A stretch of 64,000 nt of DNA, taken from positions 504,917 through 568,916 of the forward strand of contig JAPDOI010000442.1 in NCBI GenBank assembly GCA_029168955.1. Reading direction: 5' to 3'. Numbering within the stretch: the first letter of the stretch is position 1; every line of letters begins with the position of its first letter. The notes below the pieces were generated by a model. The model made no database searches and was not told where the DNA came from. It saw only the letters and a list, made by a program, of their open reading frames with translations. Shown here piece after piece: positions 23,701-32,458 of the stretch. This stretch comes from Aplectana chamaeleonis (taxonomy: Eukaryota; Nematoda; Chromadorea; Rhabditida; Cosmocercidae). Made by a program: the position numbers and the translations under genes.

Positions 23701-24019
23701 GCATGGAAATAGCACAGAAGTCTGGATAGCGCAGTTTTTTGGATATCACTCGACAGCGATCGACAGTTCAGGGTGGCGAAATTGTGGCTTGTGGCCAAAG
23801 ACTCCATGACTCCTTAGGTACGGATCCTAAGGTGTTATGGACCAGAGGCCTTGGTGTGCCGGACGGCGACACCTTTGTGCAATGTGCGGGATACTTTCGC
23901 GATATAGTTGTGCACGCTATATCGCTCGAACGTTCCCTGTGTACACTCAAACGTCTGCTGGGTTCAGTAGAAGCAGGGGCACCAACGAGCAGGTACCAAC
24001 AGACTTGTATACACACCCC
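20751..24019 (-). mobile_element. RTE-like LINE 1, full length
   Basis: This 3,269-bp element lies between two copies of CTCTTATCAA (20,741-20,750 and 24,020-24,029), a 10-bp target-site duplication. On the minus strand it has a 5' region of about 212 bp, one long ORF and a very short 3' end with an AAGTCAAGTAAGTCAA tail. A single EN-RT ORF, short 3' UTR and microsatellite-like tail fit RTE-type non-LTR elements; the clade should be confirmed by phylogeny. Confidence 0.9.
20793..23807 (-). CDS. Endonuclease/reverse transcriptase of LINE 1
   Basis: This 1004-residue polyprotein of a non-LTR retrotransposon would nick DNA and copy its own RNA into the site (target-primed reverse transcription). 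The N-terminal third is an APE-type endonuclease: NCRSLS near residue 14, GIDANAKTG, and the catalytic SDH at 252-254. The reverse transcriptase follows: NYRGISLL, LDFEAAFD at about 610-617 and YADD at 712-715. A C-terminal LRLLGHILRR region and an HLGEDAE end complete it. The ATG at 23,807 opens just before the endonuclease, so no ORF1 is needed. The frame has no internal stop, suggesting a young copy. One oddity is GVRQE at 667-671, where the family normally has GVRQG; this may harm activity. It is not a host gene. Confidence 0.92.
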   Translation of the reverse strand: MESLATSHNFATLNCRSLSSDIQKTALSRLLCYFHAPLQETRPKDRPVISVGEYTIYCGNADDRRVGGCAIAVRKDFNGMVKEFGSTSCRNAFVRLRDHRGFNLRIVSAHAPTETAEDNSKDAFYEELNTLLARIPCQHAVVVGIDANAKTGLDQESEVLGKWFYPVEQTSDNGYRLVDFCERSGLIIASIFKRNHRRHQLTWQGPTRLSSEEQRKRKMTTLKLQLDYVLTRNIPVSNIRRSRAVWDVAFDSDHRPVLLNFTARIHKRKRGAQPLQRIDMTSLRDEECRRNFRQRVSIHIGVRTKKKLCDADSFVKCIQDASKEALPVVQPKKKFAYVSEETTSTYNRVCALRTAGNFLEEKRLRRKLRRQLQKDREREWTCRAKEFEKAWEEKNPRKAYTLLRQYSGKMKRCSPVLNTTNGVAVGDATPPIWKGYFSSLLNRPAPSVPELPHVQRAHYDVSEEPPTESEVLDCVRKMKNGKAGGDDNITAEMLKALPPSGIREMTNTIRAIWMSERIPDSWRHAIIVPLHKKLSVLDPKNYRGISLLRVMYKVLERIILERLIKHREGTIRDEQAGFRPGRSTIDQVFVVRRVIESWQRFSKPLQLAFLDFEAAFDSPHRDRLLNALRADGVPEKYVRLIEDMNKGATAAVRTPVGFTSAFEVKTGVRQEAVAGPFLFNFAVDDIMRRVAEQFSADVILTPSGRSLGDLEYADDIVLFAENNAKLQRIVNLVSEYAAAYGLRLRPDQCKQMWVSQRPSTGVCVDGQRIELVDDFCYLGCLLKNDGSYAADIRQRCAKATSAFNSLTKCLWSTTIAKEVKLRVYLSAIRPIMMFGSETWAAPKTQMERLDCTERKLFRRLLGYFWPRVCHNEDLYKEIDAVHQRLTRGRCQHLLTPSQAAMESRLRLLGHILRRTPDRLVQHALRMLPNPVWKRPPGRRRKFWTDVVKEDLKSLGIERQFRRDVSFRRKWNSDRWMECVQIVAEDLEKWTRLTTRTAHLGEDAE

Positions 24020-24130
24020 CTCTTATCAATAGTTGGTTCTCTCCGCCATTGCCGGTCCCAAGCCCGGATGAGAAAGGAGGAGGGTTGGCCCCCCGTACTA
24101 CCGACGGGCTGGAAAACTTAGGTGGTAACC

Positions 24131-25078
24131 ATGGAAAGTCTCTTAGGAAACAACGAAGAAGCTACCGCATCCGGGGCAGCCGATGCGCCAACACTAGGGA
24201 TCCAGGGTGTTGGTGAGAAGAATACTACTGGCCAAAATGGAGGACGACTGGTGACACCTAAGAAGGAGCTGAGGATTGGAGCATGGAATGTGCGAACGGG
24301 ACACTGCGTCGGTCAGAAAGAGATAATAGCAAGAGAGTTGTCAAGGTCCAACATATCGATTGCTGCACTTTCCGAGCTGAGGATGAGCGGATGTGGAACG
24401 GTGCCCATTCAGGTGCCGGAGAGTAGCGAAAAGATGGTGCTGTACTATTCCGGTGAGGACGGACATCGCAATGGTGTTGGATTTATGCTGAGCAGTCGCG
24501 CAGCTGGAAGCGTTGTTTCATTCGAGCCGATTTCTGGCAGGATCGCTGTTCTTGTTTTGAGCGGAACAATCAAGACCCATGTCGTGTTCATCTATGCACC
24601 AACGGAGCCAAGTTCTGACGTTGACAAGGACGAGTTCTACACCCAACTCCAGGACGTGCTGAATACTATCCCGAAAACCGATGTCACCATTGTAGCGGGT
24701 GACTTCAACGCAAGAGTCGGTAGTGACAGAACAGGCTGGGAAGGAGTGTTGGGCAGGTTCAGCGTGGGCGAAATAAACGATAATGGACTACGCCTACTTT
24801 CGTTCGCTGCGTTCAACGAGCTTGCCATCGGTAACAGTCAATTCCGGCACCCCAAGAAGCATCAGTTAACATGGAGGAATCCAACTGGACGAGATGTGGC
24901 CACCTTGGACTACGTGCTGATAAACTCACGTTTTAGATCATCGCTGAAAGATGTTCGAGCCATGAGAGGGCCTGATTGTGGATCCGACCATTATCTCTTG
25001 CGTGCTGTAATGCAGCTTCGCTTACGACGACCTAGGCGTGAGGAGCCCCTAGAAAGAAACTTGACTGGTCACACTTGA
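24131..25078 (+). pseudogene. LINE 2 endonuclease part (frame ends early)
   Basis: The frame encodes an APE-type endonuclease of about 315 residues starting at the ATG at 24,131, in a strong context (AACCATGG); the GTG nine bases earlier is unlikely to be the start. Visible motifs are GAWNVRTG, LSELRMSG, YAPTEPSS, AGDFNARVG and GSDHYLLRA, covering the usual catalytic Asn, Glu, Asp/Asn and SDH. The frame stops at 25,076-25,078 just where the linker to the reverse transcriptase should continue. Similarity resumes in the other two plus frames: LDWSHL in the frame starting at 25,060, then DGARNKETF in the frame starting at 25,077. This suggests two small indels. EN domains of this type are often annotated as craniofacial development protein 2-like. 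Confidence 0.85.
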
Positions 25079-27203
25079 TGGCGCCAGGAACAAAGAAACA
25101 TTTCAACTCGCGCTGTCGAATCGGTTCGCGGTTCTGGAAGACGCCTTGTCTGTGGACGAGCACGAGAAGCAGACAGTTGAAGTCGCTCTTGAATGCGCAG
25201 AGCCTCTCTGCCCTGTTATTCGCCGGCGAACGCAGCCTTGGATATCGGACGATTCTCTCCGTCTCGTGGACGAACGGAAGCGAGTGAAATTAACGGACTT
25301 CGGACGGTATCGGCAATTGTGTCAGGAGCTTCGTCGAAAGTTGAAGGAAGAGCGGGAGTCGTACTGGAATAAGGTAGCAGACGAAGTGGAGGAGGCAGTT
25401 GGAAGGAACGACTATCGCACATTGTACAACACACTCAACCGTCTCAGAAAGAAGACCAAACCCATGAGCGATTCCATCAGGAATACGGATGGGTCTTTTG
25501 TGCGATCAGCAGATGAGCGTCTGTTGCGATGGAGGCAGTTCTTCAGTGAACTCTATACTCACGATGCGCCACAAGGTCCACTGGCCCAACCGATACTAGT
25601 CGAGGTACCAGAGGAGACAGCGCTTGACTCGGAACCCACTGCGGAAGAAGTGAAGGCGGCAATCAAGTCGCTAAAGAATGGAAAGGCGTCCGGTGTTGAC
25701 AATGTCACTGCTGAGGTCATCAAGGCAGGAGGAGATGTTCTACTGCGTCAGTTGCATCAGTTAATCACGCGCATATGGCGGACAGAGAGCGTGCCGTCTA
25801 CCTGGAAAAAGGCTATTGTCGTGCCTATCCATAAGAAGGGCGATGCCAGAGACTGTAAAAACTATCGCGGGATCAGCCTGTTGTCGATTGTTGGTAAAGT
25901 CTTCACGAGAACTATCCAGTCCAGACTTCAACGCCATCGGGAGAGTACCTGTCGCGAAGAACAAGCAGGTTTTCGTCCGGGTCGAGGATGCAGCGATCAA
26001 ATTTTCACACTTCGTCAAGTTATGGAGGAAAGGATTCGCTGTGGAAAGCGCGTCGTTATCACCTTCATAGACTTCAAGTCGGCATTCGATTGCGTGCACT
26101 GGCCCGCCTTATGGAAATCGATGGAATGCGAACACATGCCAGGAAAAATGGTGAAGCTTCTGCAGGAAATTTATAGAGGCTCGACTAGCTGTGTCCGCGT
26201 CGGAAACAAGCTATCCGAAGAATTCAGAGTCGATGCAGGCGTCCGGCAGGGAGATGTGATTTCACCGCTCCTCTTTAATACCGTGGTCGATGCTATTATG
26301 AGAAAGACCTTTGAAAATAGAAGAGGAGTCCAATTTGGCGATAACGATTTTGTCACGGATTTGATGTTTGCGGACGACAGTGCAGTGTTCACCGATACTG
26401 ACATGGAAGCCACGCTTTTGTTGAATGATATGGCACAAATCGCGGAATCGTATGGGCTGCGGATTAATAAGGAGAAGACTAAAGTCATGACGTCGGACGG
26501 TTCACGTGCTTCTGTGTTCTTCGAGGGAGCTGAGCTTCAGCAAGTCAAGGAGTTCAAGTACCTCGGATCGGTGGTGCAAGAGCGAAAGGTAGTGGCTACA
26601 TCGAAGATACTGTGCAGGATCGGGCAGGCGTCGGCTGCTTTCGCTTCGCTGGGCTGGTGTTTATGGAAGAAGCGTAATGTGTCAATCAAGACAAAGATCC
26701 GGATGTTTCGCGCGCTCATAGTGCCAATCCTACTGTACGGGTCAGAGTCGTGGACGTTGCTGAAGTCGGATTACAGCAGGCTGGAGGTCTTCCAAACGCG
26801 GTGTTTGCGGCAAATCCTCGGGATAACTTTAAGAGATCGAATGCGGAACGAAGATATCCGAGATACTTGCGACCATCAGCCCACGATCGAAGAACAAATT
26901 CGAACGAGAAGGCTACGATGGTTCGGACACGTATGCAGAATGGAAACAAACCGACTTCCGCGCAGATTGTTATGGAGAGAGCGCCCTGCACTGTGGAAGG
27001 TTGAAAGAGCAGCCCCGAAAAAGACGTGGTTGAAGCAAGTCGAGGCGGATCTGAAGTCCCAACGGTGCAGTGTCCTTAATGCTAGATTAATTGCTGCGAA
27101 CCGTACTGAATGGAAGCGTATCGTTCAGGCCACAAGAGCTCCTATGGCACCTACAGCAGTGTACTGGTTGAGAGGTCATCCTGCTCCGCCAGCCGCCAGC
27201 TAA
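25077..27203 (+). pseudogene. LINE 2 reverse transcriptase part
   Basis: The open frame of about 708 codons resumes at the EN-RT linker and contains the RT core: NYRGISLLSIVGKV, FIDFKSAFDCVHW, GVRQGDVISPLLFN and FADD at 26,367-26,378 (about residue 431 of this frame). The thumb and C-terminal region follow with PILLYGSESWTL and RRLRWFGHVCRM. No in-frame ATG precedes the domain at its natural start, so it would be made only as a fusion with the endonuclease part. All catalytic motifs look normal; only the upstream frame breaks inactivate it. It would act in the nucleus in target-primed reverse transcription. Confidence 0.88.
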
Positions 27204-27222
27204 CGGGATGAGTGAGTGAGTG

Positions 27223-27442
27223 AATAGTTGGTTCAAACTCACTGCCAAGTCATACTTTCAACAATTTCACTACATTTACCAAAAATCAAATTATTCTACG
27301 CCAAATCGTTTCAGGAATATTTCAAAACTTTTTCCATTTTTCTCTACCTTCCCCTTTCAACTGAGTATATTTCTAATTTTTCGAAAAAAATGGCCATGCC
27401 AAATCTTTACCTTTGCCAGGAACCTAAACGTTCAGGAATTTA
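27223..27442 (+). mobile_element. Foldback element a1, right part
   Basis: AATAGTTGGTTCAAACTCAC to TTCAGGAATTTA continues element a1 after the two LINEs and matches the right arm of a2. With 20,288-20,750 it restores the layout of an element of about 670 bp with inverted arms of over 230 bp. Confidence 0.88.
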
Positions 27443-27572
27443 CCCTGGTTTTGAAGTTGATTATTACGGTAGAGAGCCTATTAAATTTTGATTTGCTATG
27501 AAATATCACATATTCCGAATTCTACTACCGTATAGACAAGCGCCTCTACAGTTTGGGATGAGTGTAAAGACA

Positions 27573-27856
27573 TGCTGTGCTTCTCTGAGCCAAATTCCAG
27601 TCCGCAATTGCGCCTCGACACGCTTTGCGGCCGCACGCTCCCGATTCGTAAGAGCTTCCAGCGCCGCAGCCGTCGATCTGTTGACTCTAGGTGGGTCTTG
27701 GAAACTGCAAACTAAAACAAGAAGGAGAAGTTTGTATAAAAAAAGCCTATCGAGTCGGCTTTGGCGCTGGAAACTCGACTGACCCGAGCGCGTGCGGCCG
27801 CAAAGCGTATCGAAACGCAATTGCGGATCGGAATTCGGCCCAGAGAAGCACACCAG
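27573..27856. mobile_element. Imperfect foldback, 284 bp
   Basis: The left arm (TGTGCTTCTCTGAGCC, CCGCAATTGCG, GCGGCCGCACGCTC) is mirrored by the right arm (GCGTGCGGCCGCAAAGCG, CGCAATTGCGGA, GGCCCAGAGAAGCACAC). The arms are about 65 bp with mismatches. A GCGGCCGC site lies in each arm. Nothing recognised occurs in the spacer or in 27,443-27,572. Confidence 0.6.
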
Positions 27857-27991
27857 AAGTTTCAAAAAAGTTGCTAGAAATTATTCTTGCTGGGAGAACC
27901 TGCTCTCCGCCGACGGGTCGCGTGATGCATCTCGCAAGAACACGAGATTCCCTGGGTTTAGGAGGCACTTAGTCTATTTTTATCGCGAGAA

Positions 27992-28560
27992 TTGTGGTGA
28001 GCGCAAATCGCTTACCAGATTTGGCTTTGATTCGCCATCGCGCAACCCCCTGATCTCAGTATCAGGGTCCAAAGTAAACGTAGGAAGACCGTTCTTTTTG
28101 CATTTAATACACTTTAAAAAGCTGAATGACTGTTCAAAAATTGGTCCGGAATGGTTACCTGAGATTCGAGAAAAATTGTCAGAACCACGTGATTTTGATC
28201 GAAAAAATGTTCATCTCCTTTTTTTTCAGTTGGCGTTCACGATCTTGTTGGAACACTCATCGTTAAAGTAGAAAGCTCATTTTTGGCCAGAAAGTTGGTT
28301 ATGATTGCCTCTAGCTTTTGTCAAATTTTGAAGATTGTAGCTCATTTTTTTTGCGGAACCTCATAATTGAGGGTTAAGAAAGATAAAAACGTAAACATGT
28401 TATTATAAACCATCCGACGTTTACTCATTCGTAAAAATGAACTAATGAAATAAACACCGTTACTGATGGCTTTTGCTCAGGATTGAACGCTCCCTCAGAC
28501 GGAGCAACGCTTAAATCAATACGGCGGGACCTCGGAAGTACTTTTTTGGGACGCCGCACC
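27992..28560 (+). repeat. Edge motif and array-flanking block, copy 2
   Basis: This is the second copy of 17,109-17,690. It repeats the edge motif, the left arm of the hairpin and the 400-bp block, ending at CGCACCGTGTGACTC. The hairpin right arm is replaced by unrelated bases. The frame at 27,792-28,271 crosses several unrelated elements and is not a gene. Confidence 0.75.
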
Positions 28561-28569
28561 GTGTGACTC

Positions 28570-28810
28570 TGGGGCCGGATGCATCAACGAACCTGGTTGG
28601 GGTAGGGGCAGGGCAGCCGGCATCAATGAAGATCGCAGTGCTAGGACAGTAGATCATCTAATCAATCGTGCCCCAGCTGTGTTTTTCACTGCTCTATCTG
28701 CCCAAGCTCGGAGGCTGGGGCACGATTGATTTGGTGATTTACAGAGTTCTTCAAGTGCGCAGACTGCCCTGCCCCTGCCCCAACCCGGCCCAATGATGCA
28801 TTCGGCCCCA
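28570..28810. mobile_element. 241-bp foldback element inserted at the array edge
   Basis: The ends are TGGGGCCGGATGCATCA and its near complement TGATGCATTCGGCCCCA, with a second inner inverted pair, AATCAATCGTGCCCCAGC and its complement. Copy 1 has an empty site here: GTGTGACTC joins AAAAGTGCGCC at about 17,690-17,706, while copy 2 has the element between the same words. It is therefore a defined insertion. Confidence 0.75.
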
Positions 28811-29150
28811 GAAGTGCGCCACAAAACGCCGTAGATAATGTGCGGGACCCCAGTAGGAGTGCGCCGGACGCCGAAGAAAGTGTGCGGGACACAAATGAGA
28901 GTGCACCGGACGCCGTAGAAAGTGTGCGGGACCCAAGTGGATCTGCGCCGGGCCCCGTATAAAGTGTGCGGTATCCAAGTGGGAGTGCGCCGAATGCCAT
29001 AGAAAGTGCGCGGGACCCAAGCGGAAGTGCGCCGGACGCCGTATAAAGTGTGCGTGATCCAAATTGGTGTGCGCAGTACGCTGTAGAAAGTGTGCGGTGA
29101 CCAAGTGGAAGTGCGCAAAACGCCATAGAAAATGTGCGGGACCCAAATAC
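28811..29150. repeat. Array 2B, family 2, about eight units
   Basis: This short array shares odd units with array 2A, such as CAAGTGGATCTGCGCCGGGC and TATAAAGTGTGCGG. It occupies the same position between the flanking block and the promoter block as array 2A, so it is the same locus type with far fewer units. Confidence 0.93.
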
Positions 29151-29412
29151 AAGCACGCCCATGCCGATCATTTTTTCCGCAAGGCTACCGTAACCATTTT
29201 TGAACGAAACATGATAACGAACGATAACACACGCTCATAACATGCGGGGTATAAAAGGGCAGAGGAGCGGTATGCATTCATTCACACACCGTTCTCTTCG
29301 AGAAGCCACTGGGAAGTTGCTGAGGAGGTCGAAATTGTGCAAACATGATTGTTGGCTATTACGATGTGTTCATATCCAAGCTGACACTTGGAAAACTTTT
29401 AAAGGAGGGTTA
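29151..29412 (+). repeat. Promoter-bearing block, copy 2
   Basis: A close copy of 19,746-20,010, with the same GGGGTATAAAAGGGC and CTTCGAGAAGCCACTGGG. It is interrupted at its right end by the palindromic pair described next. Confidence 0.8.
29250..29283 (+). promoter_or_regulatory. TATA box plus initiator, copy 2
   Basis: TATAAAAG starts at 29,250 and TCATTC gives a start A at 29,280, again 30 bp. The spacer differs from copy 1 by several bases while both motifs and the spacing are kept. ACACCGTTCTCTTCG follows. Confidence 0.6.
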
Positions 29413-29720
29413 AGCCCCTTTCATAGTTGGCCGACCGACGTCGGACGATTCATTATCGAATGTGAAATATCTATCTATCCTATCCTACCCATCTTATCTA
29501 TCTTAGCTTATCACATCCGATACCGAGTCGTCCGACGTCGGTCGTCATACTATGAAAAGACCTTTAAAGCCTCTTTCACACTTGCCCGACCGACGTCGGA
29601 CGACTCGTTATCGAATGTGTAATATCTATCTTCCCTACCCTACCCATCTTATCTATCTAAACCTATCAAATTTGATAACGAGTCGTCCGACGTCGGCCGG
29701 CAAACTATGAATGAGGCATA
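29412..29720. mobile_element. Tandem pair of ~150-bp palindromic elements
   Basis: Each copy starts near CTTTCATAGTTGGCC or CTTTCACACTTGCCC, contains CCGACGTCGGACGA with its complement TCGTCCGACGTCGG, and encloses a CTATCTTATCTATC-like centre. The copies meet at CTTTAAAGCC. Relative to 19,998-20,020 the pair interrupts GGGTTA|CGGTAGC, so it is an insertion. Confidence 0.7.
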
Positions 29721-29771
29721 AGGTAGCACTGCGGAAAATAATGATTGGCATGAGCGTGCTAGTACACTCCG

Positions 29772-29900
29772 AATACCGTGCGGTACCGGTTGCCACAAGG
29801 GCATGAAATGATGATATCAGTTGCATTTCTATATCAGACTCTCAAATGGAAGCTGAAAAGTATTTTATGGCTTTATGGCAATCGGTACCGCACGGTCCTA
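29772..29900. mobile_element. Small TIR element with ATACCGTGCGGTACCG ends, copy 1
   Basis: The segment begins GAATACCGTGCGGTACCGGT and ends ATCGGTACCGCACGGT. It is an inverted copy of 33,562-33,706; the interiors share the words for TGCCACAAGGGCATGAAATG and TTTTATGGCTTTATGGC. There is no coding capacity. Confidence 0.75.
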
Positions 29901-29915
29901 TAGAAAAAATATGTG

Positions 29916-30588
29916 AAATTCCTGAAGGTTTAGGTTCCTGGCAAAAGTAAAGATTTGGCATGGCCATATTTTCGAAAAATTAGAAATATACTCAGTTAAA
30001 AGGGGAAAGTGAAGAAAAATGAAAAAAGTTTTGAAATATTCCCGAGAACGATTTGGCGTAGGATAATTTGATTTTTGGGAAATGTAGTGAAATTGTTGAA
30101 AGTATGACTTGGCAGTGAGTTTGAACCAACTTTTGATAGGAGTTGTGCAAAACGAGATCGCATTGTATGAGCTTATCCGTAGAACATATCAAAGCAAAAT
30201 CACGCGTGATAAGGCAAGCAGTAAAAGCTCGTTCTGGAGCTGGAATGCCGCGGTCTTCACGTATTAAGTGAAGTAGAATCAACTGTTTATTCCATATCAC
30301 GCGTGATTTTGCTTTGATACGTTCTACGGATAAGCTCATACAATGCGATCTCTCGTTTTGCACAACTCTTATCAATAGTTGGTTCAAACTCGACTGCCAA
30401 ATCATACTATTTCACTGCATTTCCCAAAAATCGAATTCTTCTACGCCAAATAGTTCTCAGTAATATTTCAAAACTTTTTTTTATTTTTCTTCACCTTCCC
30501 CTTTCAACTGAGTATATTTCTAATTTTTCGAAAATATGGCCATGCCAAATCTTTACTTTTGCCAGGAACCTAAACTTTCAGGAATTTA
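29916..30588. mobile_element. Foldback element a2, uninterrupted
   Basis: This 673-bp element has inverted arms of over 230 bp, from AAATTCCTGAAGGTTTAGG to CCTAAACTTTCAGGAATTT. The arms hold ATTTGGCATGG, CGATTTGGCGTAG and CTTGGCAGTGAG, each preceded by a TGAAAT-like word. An inner stem is centred on ATCACGCGTGAT. It preserves the exact site, CTTATCAATAGTTGG, into which the LINEs jumped in copy a1. Confidence 0.9.
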
Positions 30589-31690
30589 TCCACTGGTTCC
30601 AAGCCAGATTTACTCTGTTCCCTCGCGCGCTTGTGCGGGGCGAGGGTAGAGATAGCGAGACATTGTGGGGAGAAGGAGACGCAGCGTACGGACGCAGGCG
30701 CACGCGACGAACGGAAATAAATCACACTCGGAAACAGAGGACACGTAAACTGCAGACATTCTAGCCCCAGGTGATGGAATTTTAGCTACGTCACCTTAAC
30801 GAACTAGGAAATTCTTGTTGAGAACGCTGAAAAAAAGGTGGAAGGTTCTCGATCGATTTCCCCTGTCCTGATCAGAACTTAGGGCAATCTCAGCTGCGAC
30901 CGACCGCACTGCCGTTTCTTCCCACGGCCTGCAGCATCCACGCGGTCAAAGGTATTCTTTGCACGGTCTTTCAGAGAGTGGTTCGGAGTCACCCTCCACG
31001 ATCAGCCACAGAGTATCGAGTAATCGATTCGTGAGATGACTGGACCAGCACTACGAACGGCATCCATGCGTTCAGCGTAACCAACGCGGGATGGGATCGC
31101 TATTCGACACAGGCCATCGCTGAACCTGTAAATTTTCGCAACAATTAAGGCGAGAATTCAAGGGCTTGATGACATCGAAATAGAGAATTTCGCCTTCGTT
31201 TTTGCGTCGATTATGCTCATTATTAGAGCTTGCAGCCTTGCACCTTTGATGCAAGACGAAGCGGGTTTAAGCGAGCGTCGCCAGAGCCCGAAACATCCTA
31301 CACTACGGAATGAGAGGGCGTAACAGGCAGCCCCCTTGGAAGCATGTTGCCACCCATGGACAGAGTTGTGAGCTGTTGGATACGAAAGGGAAAACTTGAC
31401 GGACACACAGAAGGGCGCCCACAACGATCCATCGGTTTAATTATCCCACGAAAATATGGTGCCTCTATACTTTGGGCACGCACCGTAGTGGTCCAACAAA
31501 TAGCAGAAGTCTGTCAGCAACATCAATAAGGTTTCTCAGAAAAAATCGCTCCCATCTGACTTACACCCGCAACGTTTCTTCCAAGAAAAAACATAATTAA
31601 ATATTATGTTCAAATGAATAATTAAATTTAAATACGGATTCACGGACAACGGTAATTATTTTCGAGAAGTGTGATTGACGAGCAGTTTTT
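30589..31690. other. Unclassified sequence, no gene recognised
   Basis: The segment starts with GC-rich sequence (GTTCCCTCGCGCGC) that could be a retroelement LTR or UTR remnant, though I see no paired LTR. Short frames such as 31,158-31,424 (minus) have no recognisable domain. Confidence 0.3.
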
Positions 31691-31699
31691 CTGCTTTCA

Positions 31700-32035
31700 G
31701 GTTGTAATAACCGACTTTACGACTACAGTCGGATTTTGAACTGTTCTAATATCCGACTTGTCGACTGTAGTCGGATATAACACTTTCAAATATTCGATTT
31801 TTCGACTATAGTCGGATATCACACTTTCTCGAATATTCGACTTTTCGACTGTAGTCGGATAACGGACTTTCTCGAATACTCGACTTTTCGACTGTAGTAG
31901 GATATAACACATTTTCGAATATTCGACTTTTCAACTATAGTCGGATATCGCTTTTCTTCCAATATCCTTCTTCGAATAAAAAGTCGACTTTTTTATTCGA
32001 CTGAAACAGTCGGATACTCATCCGATTATTCGATT
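31700..32035. repeat. AT-rich 43-bp array, second locus
   Basis: About seven units with CGACTGTAGTCGGATA and CGAATATTCGACTTTTC continue the family at 14,480-14,830. They end in the same sequence, AATAAAAAGTCGACTTTTT, so the two loci share an edge as well as a unit. Confidence 0.9.
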
Positions 32036-32089
32036 TGAAACAAGTATACTTTACACGGAGTAAAATGTAGGACAACAGCACGACCGGTT

Positions 32090-32400
32090 TTCAAAATGTC
32101 ACGGTATCAGGCAGTAAACACGGAAAACTCTTGAAAGAAAAACCATTACACCTCCGTGAGAATTTTGTGCCGGTGACAAATTATAAACTTATCCCCCAAA
32201 TAATGTTATACAGCCTCCCCCATTCGGCTCCCGTAAACAAAATTGATGGCAACCAATTGATAAAGGATAGGGTATTAAAGAAGTGGAGAGCTGTGTGTCG
32301 TCGCTCACGCAACATTCTTCTCCAGGGGTCAGCAGCTGAGGCTCTGAGCAGGCTAGAATGTAGGAACACGTCAGCTTCGGTGCTCACGATATAGCGAAAT
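32090..32400 (+). repeat. Low-copy block with degenerate promoter motif
   Basis: ATGTCACGGTATCAGGCAGT onwards matches 60,880-61,040. Around 32,272 is TATTAAAGAAGTGGAGAGCT, followed by CTTCTCCAGGGGTCAGCAG, a diverged form of the TATA/leader module at 52,206. The initiator word is not kept. The 87-codon frame at 32,131-32,394 is not supported elsewhere. Confidence 0.55.
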
Positions 32401-32458
32401 TGGAATCGAAACTTTGAAAATTGCCAATTCGAGTGAGCCGATTGGTGAAAACGCGAAG

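Larger units (their letters stand above)
24040..27222 (+). mobile_element. RTE-like LINE 2, near full length, frameshifted
   Basis: This second LINE is of a different lineage and head-to-head with LINE 1. It is flanked by AATAGTTGGTTC at 24,028-24,039 and 27,223-27,234, a 12-bp target-site duplication. It has a 5' region of about 90 bp, an endonuclease frame, a shifted reverse-transcriptase frame and a tail GATGAGTGAGTGAGTG directly after the stop. It appears complete at both ends but cannot make one continuous protein as written. Confidence 0.88.

Noticed and set aside
20793..27203. LTR retrotransposon or retrovirus-like element
   Set aside because: There are no LTRs, gag, protease or integrase. 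The APE endonuclease plus RT order and the microsatellite tails show non-LTR elements.
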